The position numbers and the translations under genes were made by a program. From assembly GCF_004799495.1 (NCBI RefSeq), contig NZ_SSMY01000004.1, forward strand, positions 228,501 to 292,500: 64,000 nucleotides of DNA, read 5' to 3'. Origin of the DNA: Sphingomonas sp. Lineage in GTDB: Bacteria; Pseudomonadota; Alphaproteobacteria; Sphingomonadales; Sphingomonadaceae. The notes beneath the pieces were generated by a model. The model was not told the DNA's origin, did no database searches, and was given only the letters and a program-made list of their open reading frames with translations. This document shows positions 7,184 through 16,886 of this stretch, piece by piece (position 1 is the stretch's first letter; each line of letters opens with the position of its first letter).

Positions 7184-7792
7184 TTACTTGGCCGCGTTCG
7201 GACCCTGGCTCAGATAATTGGTCAGCTCGTCCTTCGACACAGAACCGGATTTATCGGTATCGGCGGTCTTGAACGCGCCGGCGACGTAGGTCTGGTTCGC
7301 CGCGTCGTTCTTCAGCGCCGGGTCGTTCGCCTTGCGCAGCGCGAACATCCACGCGCCGAACTCGGCCTTGCTCAGCTTGCCGTCGTGGTTCTTGTCGTAG
7401 CTCGGAAACTCCTTGCCGATAATCTCAGCCATTGGCACGACGGGGGCCGGAGCCGCCGCTGCTGCGGGAGCGACCGGCGCTGCGACGGGCGCGGCCGGGG
7501 CGGGCGCAGGTGCCGCGTCGGCCGCCGCCGGAGCAGCTGGCGCCGTCGGAGCGGCGGGCGCAGTAGGTGCCGGAGCAGCGGCGACCGGATCGCCGGGCGT
7601 CGCCGGTGCGACAGGCGCGGCTGCCGGCTCGACCGGCGGTGCGGCGGGATCGGGTGGCTGCGGCGTCGTCGGCGCGGGCGGCGTCGCCGTCTTCGGCGCC
7701 GTGGTCGGGGCGGGCGTCGTCTGCGGCGCCGTCTGCGCCACCGCGGGGACGGCCATCAGCATGGCGCCGGTCAGCAGGACGTGTTTCAACAC
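7184..7792 (-). CDS. Secreted EF-hand protein with Ala/Pro-rich linker
   Basis: The 202-residue product opens with a signal peptide (MLKHVLLTGAMLMAVPAVAQ, residues 1-20). A low-complexity Ala/Pro/Thr linker of about 100 residues follows, then a C-terminal calcium-binding module with two EF-hand loops: DKNHDGKLSKAE near residue 132 and DTDKSGSVSKDE near 177. Asp/Asn at loop positions 1, 3, 5 and Glu at 12 are intact in both. It should be periplasmic or surface-exposed; the linker could span cell-wall material. An AAGGAGAA Shine-Dalgarno lies just upstream. The partner or role of calcium binding cannot be told from context. Confidence 0.88.
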   Translation of the reverse strand: MLKHVLLTGAMLMAVPAVAQTAPQTTPAPTTAPKTATPPAPTTPQPPDPAAPPVEPAAAPVAPATPGDPVAAAPAPTAPAAPTAPAAPAAADAAPAPAPAAPVAAPVAPAAAAAPAPVVPMAEIIGKEFPSYDKNHDGKLSKAEFGAWMFALRKANDPALKNDAANQTYVAGAFKTADTDKSGSVSKDELTNYLSQGPNAAK

Positions 7793-8082
7793 GATTCTTC
7801 TCCTTGTCTATCGGGTTTGGCGACGCGCGCACGGCACATCGGCACTTGGGTCGATAAATGAACCCGCGACCGTCGATATGGGTCCGTAACCACCGTATTT
7901 GGGGCATCGATTCGTCCCCGTCAGAGCGCGGTTCGCCGCAGAATCGAGGCGTTCGCGCGACGAGCCGAACGACGATTTCCGGGAACCGTTGCGATGGGGT
8001 CACAGCAGCGCGTCTTGCTGGCGTCTGCATTGAAGCGGCAAGGTACGCTTGCTATCGGCGGCGCTCCTTCGAAAGGCTCCCG

Positions 8083-9399
8083 ATGGTCCCGCGCTATTCC
8101 CGCCCCGCCATGACCGCGATCTGGACGCCCGAAGCGCGTTTCCGGATTTGGTTCGAGATCGAGGCGCATGCGACCGACGCGCTGGCCGCGCTGGGCGTAG
8201 TGCCCAAGGAAGCCGCGGCGGCGCTGTGGAAATGGTGGGCGACGAACCCGGCGATCGACGTCGCCGCGATCGACGCGATCGAGGCAGTGACCAAGCACGA
8301 CGTCATCGCCTTCCTGACCTGGGTCGCCGAGCAGGTCGGCGACGACGCCCGGTTCATGCATCAGGGGATGACGTCGAGCGATGTGCTCGACACGTGCCTC
8401 GCGGTGCAGTTGCGCGATGCCGCCGACCTCTTGATCGCCGATCTCGACGCGTTGCTCGCCGTGCTCGAACGCCGCGCACAGGAGCACAAACTCACCCCGA
8501 CGATCGGCCGCAGCCACGGCATCCACGCCGAACCGGTGACGTTCGGGCTCAAGCTTGCCCAAGCCCATGCCGAGTTCGCGCGCAATCGCGCGCGGCTGGT
8601 CTCGGCGCGCGCCGACATCGCGACCTGCGCGATCTCGGGCGCGGTCGGCACCTTCGCCAATATCGACCCGCGTGTAGAGGCGCATGTTGCGGAGAAGCTC
8701 GGTCTGACCGTCGAACCCGTATCGACCCAGGTCATCCCGCGCGACCGCCACGCGATGTTCTTCGCGACGCTCGGCGTGATCGCGGGGTCGATCGAGCGGC
8801 TCGCGACCGAAATCCGTCACCTCCAGCGTACCGAAGTGCTGGAGGCCGAGGAATATTTCGCTCCCGGTCAAAAGGGATCGTCGGCGATGCCGCACAAGCG
8901 CAACCCGGTGCTGACTGAAAACCTCACCGGCCTCGCCCGGATGGTACGGGGCTATGTCACCCCGGCGCTCGAGAATGTAGCGCTGTGGCACGAGCGCGAC
9001 ATCAGCCATTCGTCGGTCGAGCGCTATATCGGTCCCGACGCGACGATCACGCTCGACTTCGCGCTCGCGCGGCTGACCGGGGTCGTCGACAAATTGCTCG
9101 TCTACCCCGAGCGGATGGCGAAGAACCTCAACAAGATGGGCGGTCTCGTCCATTCGCAGCGCGTGCTGCTCGCGCTGACGCAGGCGGGGGTGAGCCGCGA
9201 GAACGCGTATCGTCTCGTCCAGCGCAACGCGATGAAGGTGTGGGAATCGGACGGCCAGCTCTCGCTGCTCGATTTGCTCAAGGCCGATCCCGAGGTCACC
9301 GCCGCGCTGTCGCCGGCCGAGATCGAGGACAAGTTCGACCTCGATTACCATTTAAAGCACGTCGACACGATCTTCGCGCGCGTGTTCGGACAATCATAG
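8083..9399 (+). CDS. purB: Adenylosuccinate lyase
   Basis: The 438-residue enzyme splits fumarate from SAICAR and from adenylosuccinate in purine synthesis. The fumarase/aspartase-superfamily signature GQKGSSAMPHKRNP lies near residues 262-275, its Ser being the catalytic base. GMTSSDVLDT and TIGRSHGIHAEPVTFG, with the general-acid His, are also present. The ATG at 8083 (MVPRYSRPAM) is the family's usual start and has GAAAGG 7 bases upstream; the frame is open for another 225 bases but without resemblance. Flanked by intergenic regions and probably monocistronic. Confidence 0.97.
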   Translation: MVPRYSRPAMTAIWTPEARFRIWFEIEAHATDALAALGVVPKEAAAALWKWWATNPAIDVAAIDAIEAVTKHDVIAFLTWVAEQVGDDARFMHQGMTSSDVLDTCLAVQLRDAADLLIADLDALLAVLERRAQEHKLTPTIGRSHGIHAEPVTFGLKLAQAHAEFARNRARLVSARADIATCAISGAVGTFANIDPRVEAHVAEKLGLTVEPVSTQVIPRDRHAMFFATLGVIAGSIERLATEIRHLQRTEVLEAEEYFAPGQKGSSAMPHKRNPVLTENLTGLARMVRGYVTPALENVALWHERDISHSSVERYIGPDATITLDFALARLTGVVDKLLVYPERMAKNLNKMGGLVHSQRVLLALTQAGVSRENAYRLVQRNAMKVWESDGQLSLLDLLKADPEVTAALSPAEIEDKFDLDYHLKHVDTIFARVFGQS

Positions 9400-9541
9400 T
9401 TAGCTGAATCGCCACCACTTTCCTCGCTTCCGCCACGCGCCCAACCAGGTAGTTTGCGCGATAGGGCCATATCGGGACCGACTGGCGAAGGGTGCACCAT
9501 TACCGTACGTTAGGGCCTCGACACGCCAGGGGAGCGCGCCG

Positions 9542-11254
9542 GTGGACATTGTGCTTTTCGACGACGAACGCGGTGGGGCGTTCGACCAGGACAATCAGAA
9601 CGGCGCTAATACGATGGCCGGTAGCCTGCCGACCATCGCGGTCGTCGGCTCGGCGCTGGCGCTCGCGGCGTGCAGCGACAGCGGCGGCGGCTCGACCGGG
9701 GTCGCCCCCGCCCCGACCCCGCCGCCAGTCGTCGTCACCCCGCCGACCGACAAACAGGCCAGCCGCTTCCTCGGCCAAGCGACGATGGGCGCGACCCGCG
9801 CCACAGTCGACGCCACCGTCGCGCGCGGCTTCGACGGCTGGCTGACCGATCAGTTCGCGATGACTCGCGCAACCTCGCATTTCGACTGGCTGGTCGCGAA
9901 CGGGTACAACGCGGCCGGCAACATCAACAGCCAGGCCGGGTTCGACGCGACGATGTGGCGGCAGCTGATCGTCGAGCCTGACCAGTTGCGTCAGCGCGTC
10001 GGTATGGCGCTGCTCGACATGCTCGTGGTCGGAATTAGCGGGGTGAACACCAATTGGGTGGCATTCTCGACCGCGGCCTATGTCGACGTGCTACTCGACA
10101 ATGCGTTCGGCAATTTCCGCGACATCCTGGACGCGATCACCACCAACGCGGCGATGGGATCGTTCCTGACCTTCCTCGGCAACCGCAAGGCCAATCCATC
10201 GACCGGCGCCGAGCCCGACGAGAATTACGCGCGCGAACTGATGCAGCTGTTCACGATCGGACTCTACCAACTCAACATGGACGGCAGCCTGAAGATGTCG
10301 GGCGGCAACCCAATCGAGACCTATACCGCGGCCGACGTGAGCGGGCTGGCGCGGGTGTTCACCGGGCTCACCTACGCCAATTCGAACAACACGACACCCG
10401 ACCGGCTGAAGCTCCCGCTGGTGATGCAGGCGTCGATCAACGAGACCGGCACGTCGACCTTCCTCGGTACCAGCACGTCGGGCGGCGGGATGGCGGCGAT
10501 CAAGGTCGCGCTCGACACGATCTTCGCGCACGCCAACGTGCCGCCGTTCGTGTCGAAGCAATTGATCCAGCGGCTCGTCACCAGCAACCCATCGGCGGCG
10601 TATGTCGGACGCGTATCGGCGGTGTTCGCGAACAACGGGTCGGGCGTGCGCGGCGACATGAAGGCGGTGATCCGCGCGATCCTGACCGATACCGAAGCGC
10701 GCGACGACAGCCTGCTCGCCGGCACCAGCACCGGCAAGCTGCGCGAACCGATCCTGCGGCTGACCGGCTGGGCACGCGCATTCAATGTCAATTCGCCCGC
10801 CAACACCTGGCCGTTCGGCGACACCAGCAGCCAGTCGACGCGGATCGGCCAATCGCCGGGCCGCGCGCCGAGCGTGTTCAACTTCTTCCGCCCCGGCTAT
10901 TCGCCGCCCGCCACCGCGATATCGAGCGCGGGTCTGGTCGCGCCCGAATTCCAGATCACCAACGAGCAGTCTGTCGTCGCGTATATCAACTATTTCCAGA
11001 ACCTCGTCGCCAACGGGTCGGGCGACGCCAAGCCCGATTACACCGCGATCCTGACCAAGGCAGGGGACAGCGCCGCGCTGATCGCCGAGGTCAACACGGT
11101 CCTCGCCGCCGGCCAGTTGAGCGACGCGACGGTGGCCTCGATCAAGGCGGCGATCGACAGCATCTCCGCCACCGCGACCAACGGCCCGATCAACCGCGTG
11201 GGCGTCGCGATCCTGCTGACGATGGCCTCCCCCGATTATCTGACGGTGAAGTGA
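9542..11254 (+). CDS. DUF1800 domain exported protein
   Basis: The protein is 570 residues from a GTG at 9542, or 546 from ATG 9614. DUF1800 features include ASRFLGQATMGAT, a helical region with NYARELMQLFTIGLYQ, and a C-terminal VGVAILLTMASPDYLTVK. A hydrophobic stretch ending LALAAC followed by SDSGGGS looks like a lipobox and flexible linker, so the protein is probably a lipoprotein. The GTG has an AGGGGAG ribosome-binding site but adds 24 mostly acidic residues ahead of the signal; ATG 9614 has no Shine-Dalgarno yet gives a more normal signal length. The true start is open. The stop at 11254 is one base before the ATG of the DUF1501 gene, and these families recur as pairs. Function unknown. 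Confidence 0.9.
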   Translation: MDIVLFDDERGGAFDQDNQNGANTMAGSLPTIAVVGSALALAACSDSGGGSTGVAPAPTPPPVVVTPPTDKQASRFLGQATMGATRATVDATVARGFDGWLTDQFAMTRATSHFDWLVANGYNAAGNINSQAGFDATMWRQLIVEPDQLRQRVGMALLDMLVVGISGVNTNWVAFSTAAYVDVLLDNAFGNFRDILDAITTNAAMGSFLTFLGNRKANPSTGAEPDENYARELMQLFTIGLYQLNMDGSLKMSGGNPIETYTAADVSGLARVFTGLTYANSNNTTPDRLKLPLVMQASINETGTSTFLGTSTSGGGMAAIKVALDTIFAHANVPPFVSKQLIQRLVTSNPSAAYVGRVSAVFANNGSGVRGDMKAVIRAILTDTEARDDSLLAGTSTGKLREPILRLTGWARAFNVNSPANTWPFGDTSSQSTRIGQSPGRAPSVFNFFRPGYSPPATAISSAGLVAPEFQITNEQSVVAYINYFQNLVANGSGDAKPDYTAILTKAGDSAALIAEVNTVLAAGQLSDATVASIKAAIDSISATATNGPINRVGVAILLTMASPDYLTVK

Positions 11255-11255
11255 C

Positions 11256-12644
11256 ATGAGCTGTTTCGAACACGATCAGTCGCGCCGCGCCTTCCTGAAG
11301 CGCAGCGCCGCGCTCGGCTTTGCCGGGGTCGCGACGCCGTTCGTCACCAGCCTCGCCGCGATCGGCGAGGCGGCGGCGGCCGTCTCGACCGATTACAAGG
11401 CGCTGGTGTGCGTGTTCCTCTATGGCGGGAACGATTACGCCAACACGCTGCCGCCCTACGACCAGGCGAGCTACAACCAGTATTTCGCGGCGCGCTCGAA
11501 CATCGCGACCGACCGCGCGGCGCTGGCAGCAACCTTGCTCAACCCGGCCACCGCGCTCCCCGGCGGGCGGCAATATGCGATGGCGCCGACGATGGCGCCG
11601 CTGCTCCCGCTGTTCAACGCGGGCAAGCTCGCGGTCGCGCTCAACGTCGGCACGCTCGTCCAGCCGACGACCAAGGCGCAATACACCGCCAATTCGGTCA
11701 AGTTGCCGCCCAAGCTGTTCAGCCACAACGACCAGCAAAGCTATTTCCAGGCATCCAACCCCGAAGGCGCCACGACCGGCTGGGGCGGGCGGATCGGCGA
11801 CCTGTTCCAGTCGGGCAACGGCTCCGCGACGCTCACCTGCGTCAACGCCAGTGGCAATGCGGTGTACCTGACCGGCACGAGCGCCGTGCAATATGCGGTC
11901 GGCACCAGCGGCCCGATCGCGCTGATCAACAACAGCAGCCAGCTGTACAGTTCGCCGACCGCGATGAGCACGCTCAAGTCGCTCATCACCGGCAGTTCGA
12001 CCAACATCCTCGCCAACGAGCACGCCCGCGTGACGAAGCGCGCGCTCGACACCTATACGCAATTGAGCGGCGCGCTGGCCGGCGCGCCGGCCGCGAACTT
12101 CCCGCTCTTCCCGAGCGGCAACAGCTTGGCCGACCAGCTCAAGATCGTCGCGCGGATGATCTCGGTCTCGGCGGAGCTTGGTGCCAAGCGGCAAGTTTTC
12201 TTCGTCTCGCTCGGCGGGTTCGACATGCACGATTTCCTCGTGCGCGATCATCCGACCCAGGTCGGGCTCGTCGCCAACGCGATGAAGGCATTCTACGACA
12301 CCACCGCCGCTCTCGGCGTAGCGGACAAAGTGACGACCTTCACCGCGTCGGATTTCGGCCGCACACTGCAGTCGAACGACGACGGCTCCGATCATGGCTG
12401 GGGAAGCATGCATTTCGTGATGGGGGGCGCCGTCAACGGCCAGAAATTCTACGGCACCCCGCCCGCGGTCGGTAACGGCACCCCCGACGACGTCGGCCAG
12501 GGCCGGCTGCTCCCCACGATTTCGGTCGATCAATATGCCGCGACGCTGGCGAGCTGGTTCGGCGTGACCAACGGCCAGATGTCAACGGTGTTGCCCAATA
12601 TCGGCAACTACAACCCGTCGACGTGGAACTTGGGATTCGTCTGA
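11256..12644 (+). CDS. DUF1501 exported protein (Tat substrate)
   Basis: The 462-residue product begins with a twin-arginine signal: SRRAFLKRSAALGFAG at residues 9-24, with further hydrophobic residues and a likely AxA cleavage near residue 40. The mature part has the DUF1501 hallmarks VFLYGGNDYANTLPPYD, a GGFDMHD motif and TASDFGRTLQSNDDGSDHGWG, resembling the metal-site region of alkaline-phosphatase/sulfatase-fold enzymes. The family has been proposed to be sulfatase-like, but no activity is established here. It is translationally linked to the DUF1800 gene (one base between stop and ATG), so the two products probably act together in the periplasm or at the outer membrane. Confidence 0.93.
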   Translation: MSCFEHDQSRRAFLKRSAALGFAGVATPFVTSLAAIGEAAAAVSTDYKALVCVFLYGGNDYANTLPPYDQASYNQYFAARSNIATDRAALAATLLNPATALPGGRQYAMAPTMAPLLPLFNAGKLAVALNVGTLVQPTTKAQYTANSVKLPPKLFSHNDQQSYFQASNPEGATTGWGGRIGDLFQSGNGSATLTCVNASGNAVYLTGTSAVQYAVGTSGPIALINNSSQLYSSPTAMSTLKSLITGSSTNILANEHARVTKRALDTYTQLSGALAGAPAANFPLFPSGNSLADQLKIVARMISVSAELGAKRQVFFVSLGGFDMHDFLVRDHPTQVGLVANAMKAFYDTTAALGVADKVTTFTASDFGRTLQSNDDGSDHGWGSMHFVMGGAVNGQKFYGTPPAVGNGTPDDVGQGRLLPTISVDQYAATLASWFGVTNGQMSTVLPNIGNYNPSTWNLGFV

Positions 12645-12772
12645 CCCCAGCGTTCACCAGGACTTTACAGCTGCAAATGCTGCAACTGCGAAGGCGTGAA
12701 ACAATATTGCGCAATCACGCAACAAATATCATATCGCTTCAGTCGGATTTGACCGACCAAGGAGAAGCAACC

Positions 12773-12853
12773 ATGCGCTATATGGAGATGCTCGCCAGCA
12801 CCGTGGTGACTGTCGGTACGCTCGCGCTGGTGGCGGGGGTCTTTTCCCTCTAA
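12773..12853 (+). CDS. Candidate 26-residue membrane peptide
   Basis: An ATG at 12773 is preceded by AAGGAGAAGCAACC, one of the best Shine-Dalgarno sites in the window, and opens a 26-codon frame. The product is MRYMEMLAS followed by a hydrophobic helix (TVVTVGTLALVAGVFSL) and a stop, i.e. one membrane span with a short N-terminal tail. It lies 128 bases after the DUF1501 gene, and a GC hairpin follows 13 bases after its stop. TTGCGC (12707-12712) and CATATC (12730-12735), 17 bases apart, could be its own promoter. It may be a bona fide small membrane protein; I do not recognise a family. Confidence 0.5.
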   Translation: MRYMEMLASTVVTVGTLALVAGVFSL

Positions 12854-12866
12854 CCCATCGGCCCCA

Positions 12867-12888
12867 CCGCCCTCTGAAACGAGGGCGG
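12867..12888 (+). terminator. Hairpin after the 26-codon frame
   Basis: CCGCCCTC (12867-12874) pairs perfectly with GAGGGCGG (12881-12888) around a six-base loop, 13 bases after the stop codon at 12853. No T tract follows, so termination would be weak or Rho-assisted. Confidence 0.4.
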
Positions 12889-12955
12889 GCAGGCCGGGGT
12901 GGGCTTCGCAATTCCGTGTTAGGTAACGCGCGATCGGCCTGATACGCTGACGCTC

Positions 12956-13621
12956 ATGTTCTGCAGCATTCCCGATGTTCTGACGCCGTCGGAACTCCAG
13001 CAGCTCCGCGCGATCGCCGCGCGCTCGCCCTTCATCGACGGCAAGATGAGCGCGGTCGGCTCCCCGGTGAAGAACAACGTCCGCGTCGGTGACGATGCCG
13101 CGCTCCAGCAATCGGCACAGATCGTCGGCCAGGCGCTGGTCCGCAGCGAGGATTTCCGCGTCTTTGCCTTCCCCAAGACGATGACCCCGCCGCTGCTCAC
13201 CCGCTACGACACCGGCATGCATTACGGCATCCACATCGATTCCGCATTCATGCCGATGGGGCAGAAGTCGCTGCGCACCGATCTGTCGTGCACGATCTTC
13301 ATCAGCGAACCGAACGAATATGAGGGAGGGGAATTGCAGATCCGGCTCGGCACCAGCGACATTTCGGTCAAGGGCAAGGCCGGCAGCGCGATCGTCTATC
13401 CATCGACGACGATCCATCAGGTGCTCCCCGTCACTTCGGGGTCGCGGCTGATCGCGCTGACCTTCATCGAGAGCCGGATCGCCAATTCGGAATTCCGCGA
13501 ATGGCTGTTCGAATTGAACGAGATCGGCGCGATCGCCGGCGAGAAGATGGACCTCGACACCTATACGCGGCTGCAGCGCGTGCAGGAGAATCTGTTGCGC
13601 TACTGGGCCGATCCCGACTAA
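12956..13621 (+). CDS. Fe(II)/2-oxoglutarate dioxygenase, PKHD-type hydroxylase (PiuC/YbiX-like)
   Basis: The 221-residue protein matches the PKHD-type hydroxylase family (YbiX, PiuC), cytoplasmic non-haem iron dioxygenases often linked to iron-siderophore uptake. The facial triad is visible: HxD in YGIHIDSAFM (near residue 95), the distal His in TTIHQVLPV (near 158) and the 2-oxoglutarate-binding Arg in SGSRLIALTF. Length fits the family (about 225). The next genes are on the other strand, and no TonB receptor is adjacent, so the usual iron-uptake context is missing here. Confidence 0.93.
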   Translation: MFCSIPDVLTPSELQQLRAIAARSPFIDGKMSAVGSPVKNNVRVGDDAALQQSAQIVGQALVRSEDFRVFAFPKTMTPPLLTRYDTGMHYGIHIDSAFMPMGQKSLRTDLSCTIFISEPNEYEGGELQIRLGTSDISVKGKAGSAIVYPSTTIHQVLPVTSGSRLIALTFIESRIANSEFREWLFELNEIGAIAGEKMDLDTYTRLQRVQENLLRYWADPD

Positions 13622-13637
13622 CGCCAACGCGGATCGT

Positions 13638-14750
13638 TTACCCGCCGACCGCCTTCTTCACTTTCTGGAAGAAACCCTGCGATTGCGGGCATTCGTCGCC
13701 CGTTTCGGTGCAGCGGAATTCCTCGAGCAACTCACGCTGCTTCGTGGTCAATTTGGTCGGGGTTTCGACCGCGATGCGCACCACCAAGTCGCCGCGGCCC
13801 CTGCCCTGGAGCACCGGCATGCCAGCACCACGCTGACGCACTTCGCGGCCCGACTGGATGCCGGCGGGCAGCTTGATCTCGTGGCGCTCGCCATCGGGCC
13901 CGGGGATCGTGATCGAACCGCCGAGCGCCGCCGTCGTGAAGCTGATCGGCGCGTGCGCGTAAAGCGTCGTCCCTTCACGCTCGAAGATCGCGTGGCGTTT
14001 CACATGCAGGAAAATGTAGAGGTCGCCCGCCGGCGCGCCGCGCGGACCCGCCTCGCCCTCGCCCGACAGGCGGACGCGCGTGCCCTCGTCGACCCCCGCG
14101 GGGATGTTGACGGTCAGCGTCTTGGTCTTTTCGACGCGCCCCTCGCCGCGGCAGTCGCGGCATGGATCGGCGATTACCTCGCCCGCGCCGTGGCAGGTGT
14201 GGCAGGTACGCTCGACCACGAAGAAACCCTGCTGCGCGCGGACCTTGCCGTGGCCGGCGCAGGTGCCGCAGGTTTTCGCGCTGGTGCCAGGCCTGGCGCC
14301 GGTGCCGTGGCACGCGTCGCATTCGCCCGCGACGTCGACCGTGATCGCCTCGGACTTGCCATGGAACGCTTCCTCGAGCGTGATTTCCATGTCGTAGCGC
14401 AAGTCGGCGCCGCGCCGTTGCTGGCGCTGGCCGCCCTGGCGACCACCCATGAACTCGCCGAACACGCTTTCGAAAATGTCGGAAAAGCCGCTGAAATCCT
14501 GCGGACCGGCGCCGCCGCCCTGGCGGAACGCGGCATGGCCGAAGCGGTCGTAGGCCGCGCGCTTCTGCGGGTCCTTCAGGCAATCATAGGCTTCATTGAC
14601 CGCCTTGAACCTGGCTTCGTTTTCCTTGCATCCCGCGTTGCGGTCGGGGTGGAATTTCATCGCGAGCTTGCGGTACGCGGACTTGATCGTCGCGTCGTCG
14701 GCGGTGCGCTCGACCTCCAGCAGCTCGTAATAATCGGTTTCGGTACTCAT
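13638..14750 (-). CDS. dnaJ: Chaperone DnaJ
   Basis: The 370-residue co-chaperone stimulates DnaK ATPase and delivers clients. It has an N-terminal J domain with the HPD motif (KFHPDRNAG near residue 34), a Gly/Phe-rich stretch, four CxxCxGxG-type zinc repeats ([32 protein letters not shown]) and the C-terminal substrate-binding beta domains. It lies 60 bases after dnaK on the same strand, with a stable hairpin in the gap. Confidence 0.98.
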   Translation of the reverse strand: MSTETDYYELLEVERTADDATIKSAYRKLAMKFHPDRNAGCKENEARFKAVNEAYDCLKDPQKRAAYDRFGHAAFRQGGGAGPQDFSGFSDIFESVFGEFMGGRQGGQRQQRRGADLRYDMEITLEEAFHGKSEAITVDVAGECDACHGTGARPGTSAKTCGTCAGHGKVRAQQGFFVVERTCHTCHGAGEVIADPCRDCRGEGRVEKTKTLTVNIPAGVDEGTRVRLSGEGEAGPRGAPAGDLYIFLHVKRHAIFEREGTTLYAHAPISFTTAALGGSITIPGPDGERHEIKLPAGIQSGREVRQRGAGMPVLQGRGRGDLVVRIAVETPTKLTTKQRELLEEFRCTETGDECPQSQGFFQKVKKAVGG

Positions 14751-14762
14751 CGTCGGCCCCCG

Positions 14763-14798
14763 CCCCCGTCACGCCGAACTGCTCCGGAATGACGGGGG
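14763..14798 (-). other. Hairpin in the dnaK-dnaJ intergenic region
   Basis: A 9-base perfect stem (CCCCCGTCA at 14763-14771 with TGACGGGGG at 14790-14798) encloses an 18-base loop and fills most of the 60-base gap. With no T run it would slow or partly stop transcription or act as an mRNA processing/stability signal, which would set DnaJ below DnaK. The CGTCA/TGACG ends resemble those of the hairpin repeat after atpC, so it may be a degenerate copy of that family. Confidence 0.5.
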
Positions 14799-14810
14799 GT
14801 ACGCATCACA

Positions 14811-16724
<1,914 letters not shown>

Positions 16725-16803
16725 TGATGCTTCCGTGGCCCCTCAATAAAACAATCCAAGCCCGCGCCCCTTCAGGAGGCTGCGCGAGCGTTCATCACAG
16801 CGC

Positions 16804-16831
16804 GATATAGGTGGGCTTTTGCTTGCCGCAA
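16804..16831 (-). promoter_or_regulatory. Candidate dnaK promoter
   Basis: On the minus strand TTGCGG (16826-16831), a 16-base spacer and TATATC (16804-16809) fit the alphaproteobacterial housekeeping form (the -10 region reads CCTATATC, close to GCTANAWC). The same bases also read CTTGCG ... CCACCTATAT, which overlaps a loose RpoH-type pattern. Transcription would begin about 70 bases before the dnaK ATG. Confidence 0.45.
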
Positions 16832-16886
16832 GATTTTCAGTTGGGTAGTGATGTTGACCTGTTTCCCGCATCGGGAAAGGGGCTGT

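Noticed and set aside
7793..8082. Coding sequence between the EF-hand gene and purB
   Set aside because: Frames are open on both strands, but neither has a start with Shine-Dalgarno or protein likeness; the 290-base gap most likely holds promoters for the two divergent genes.
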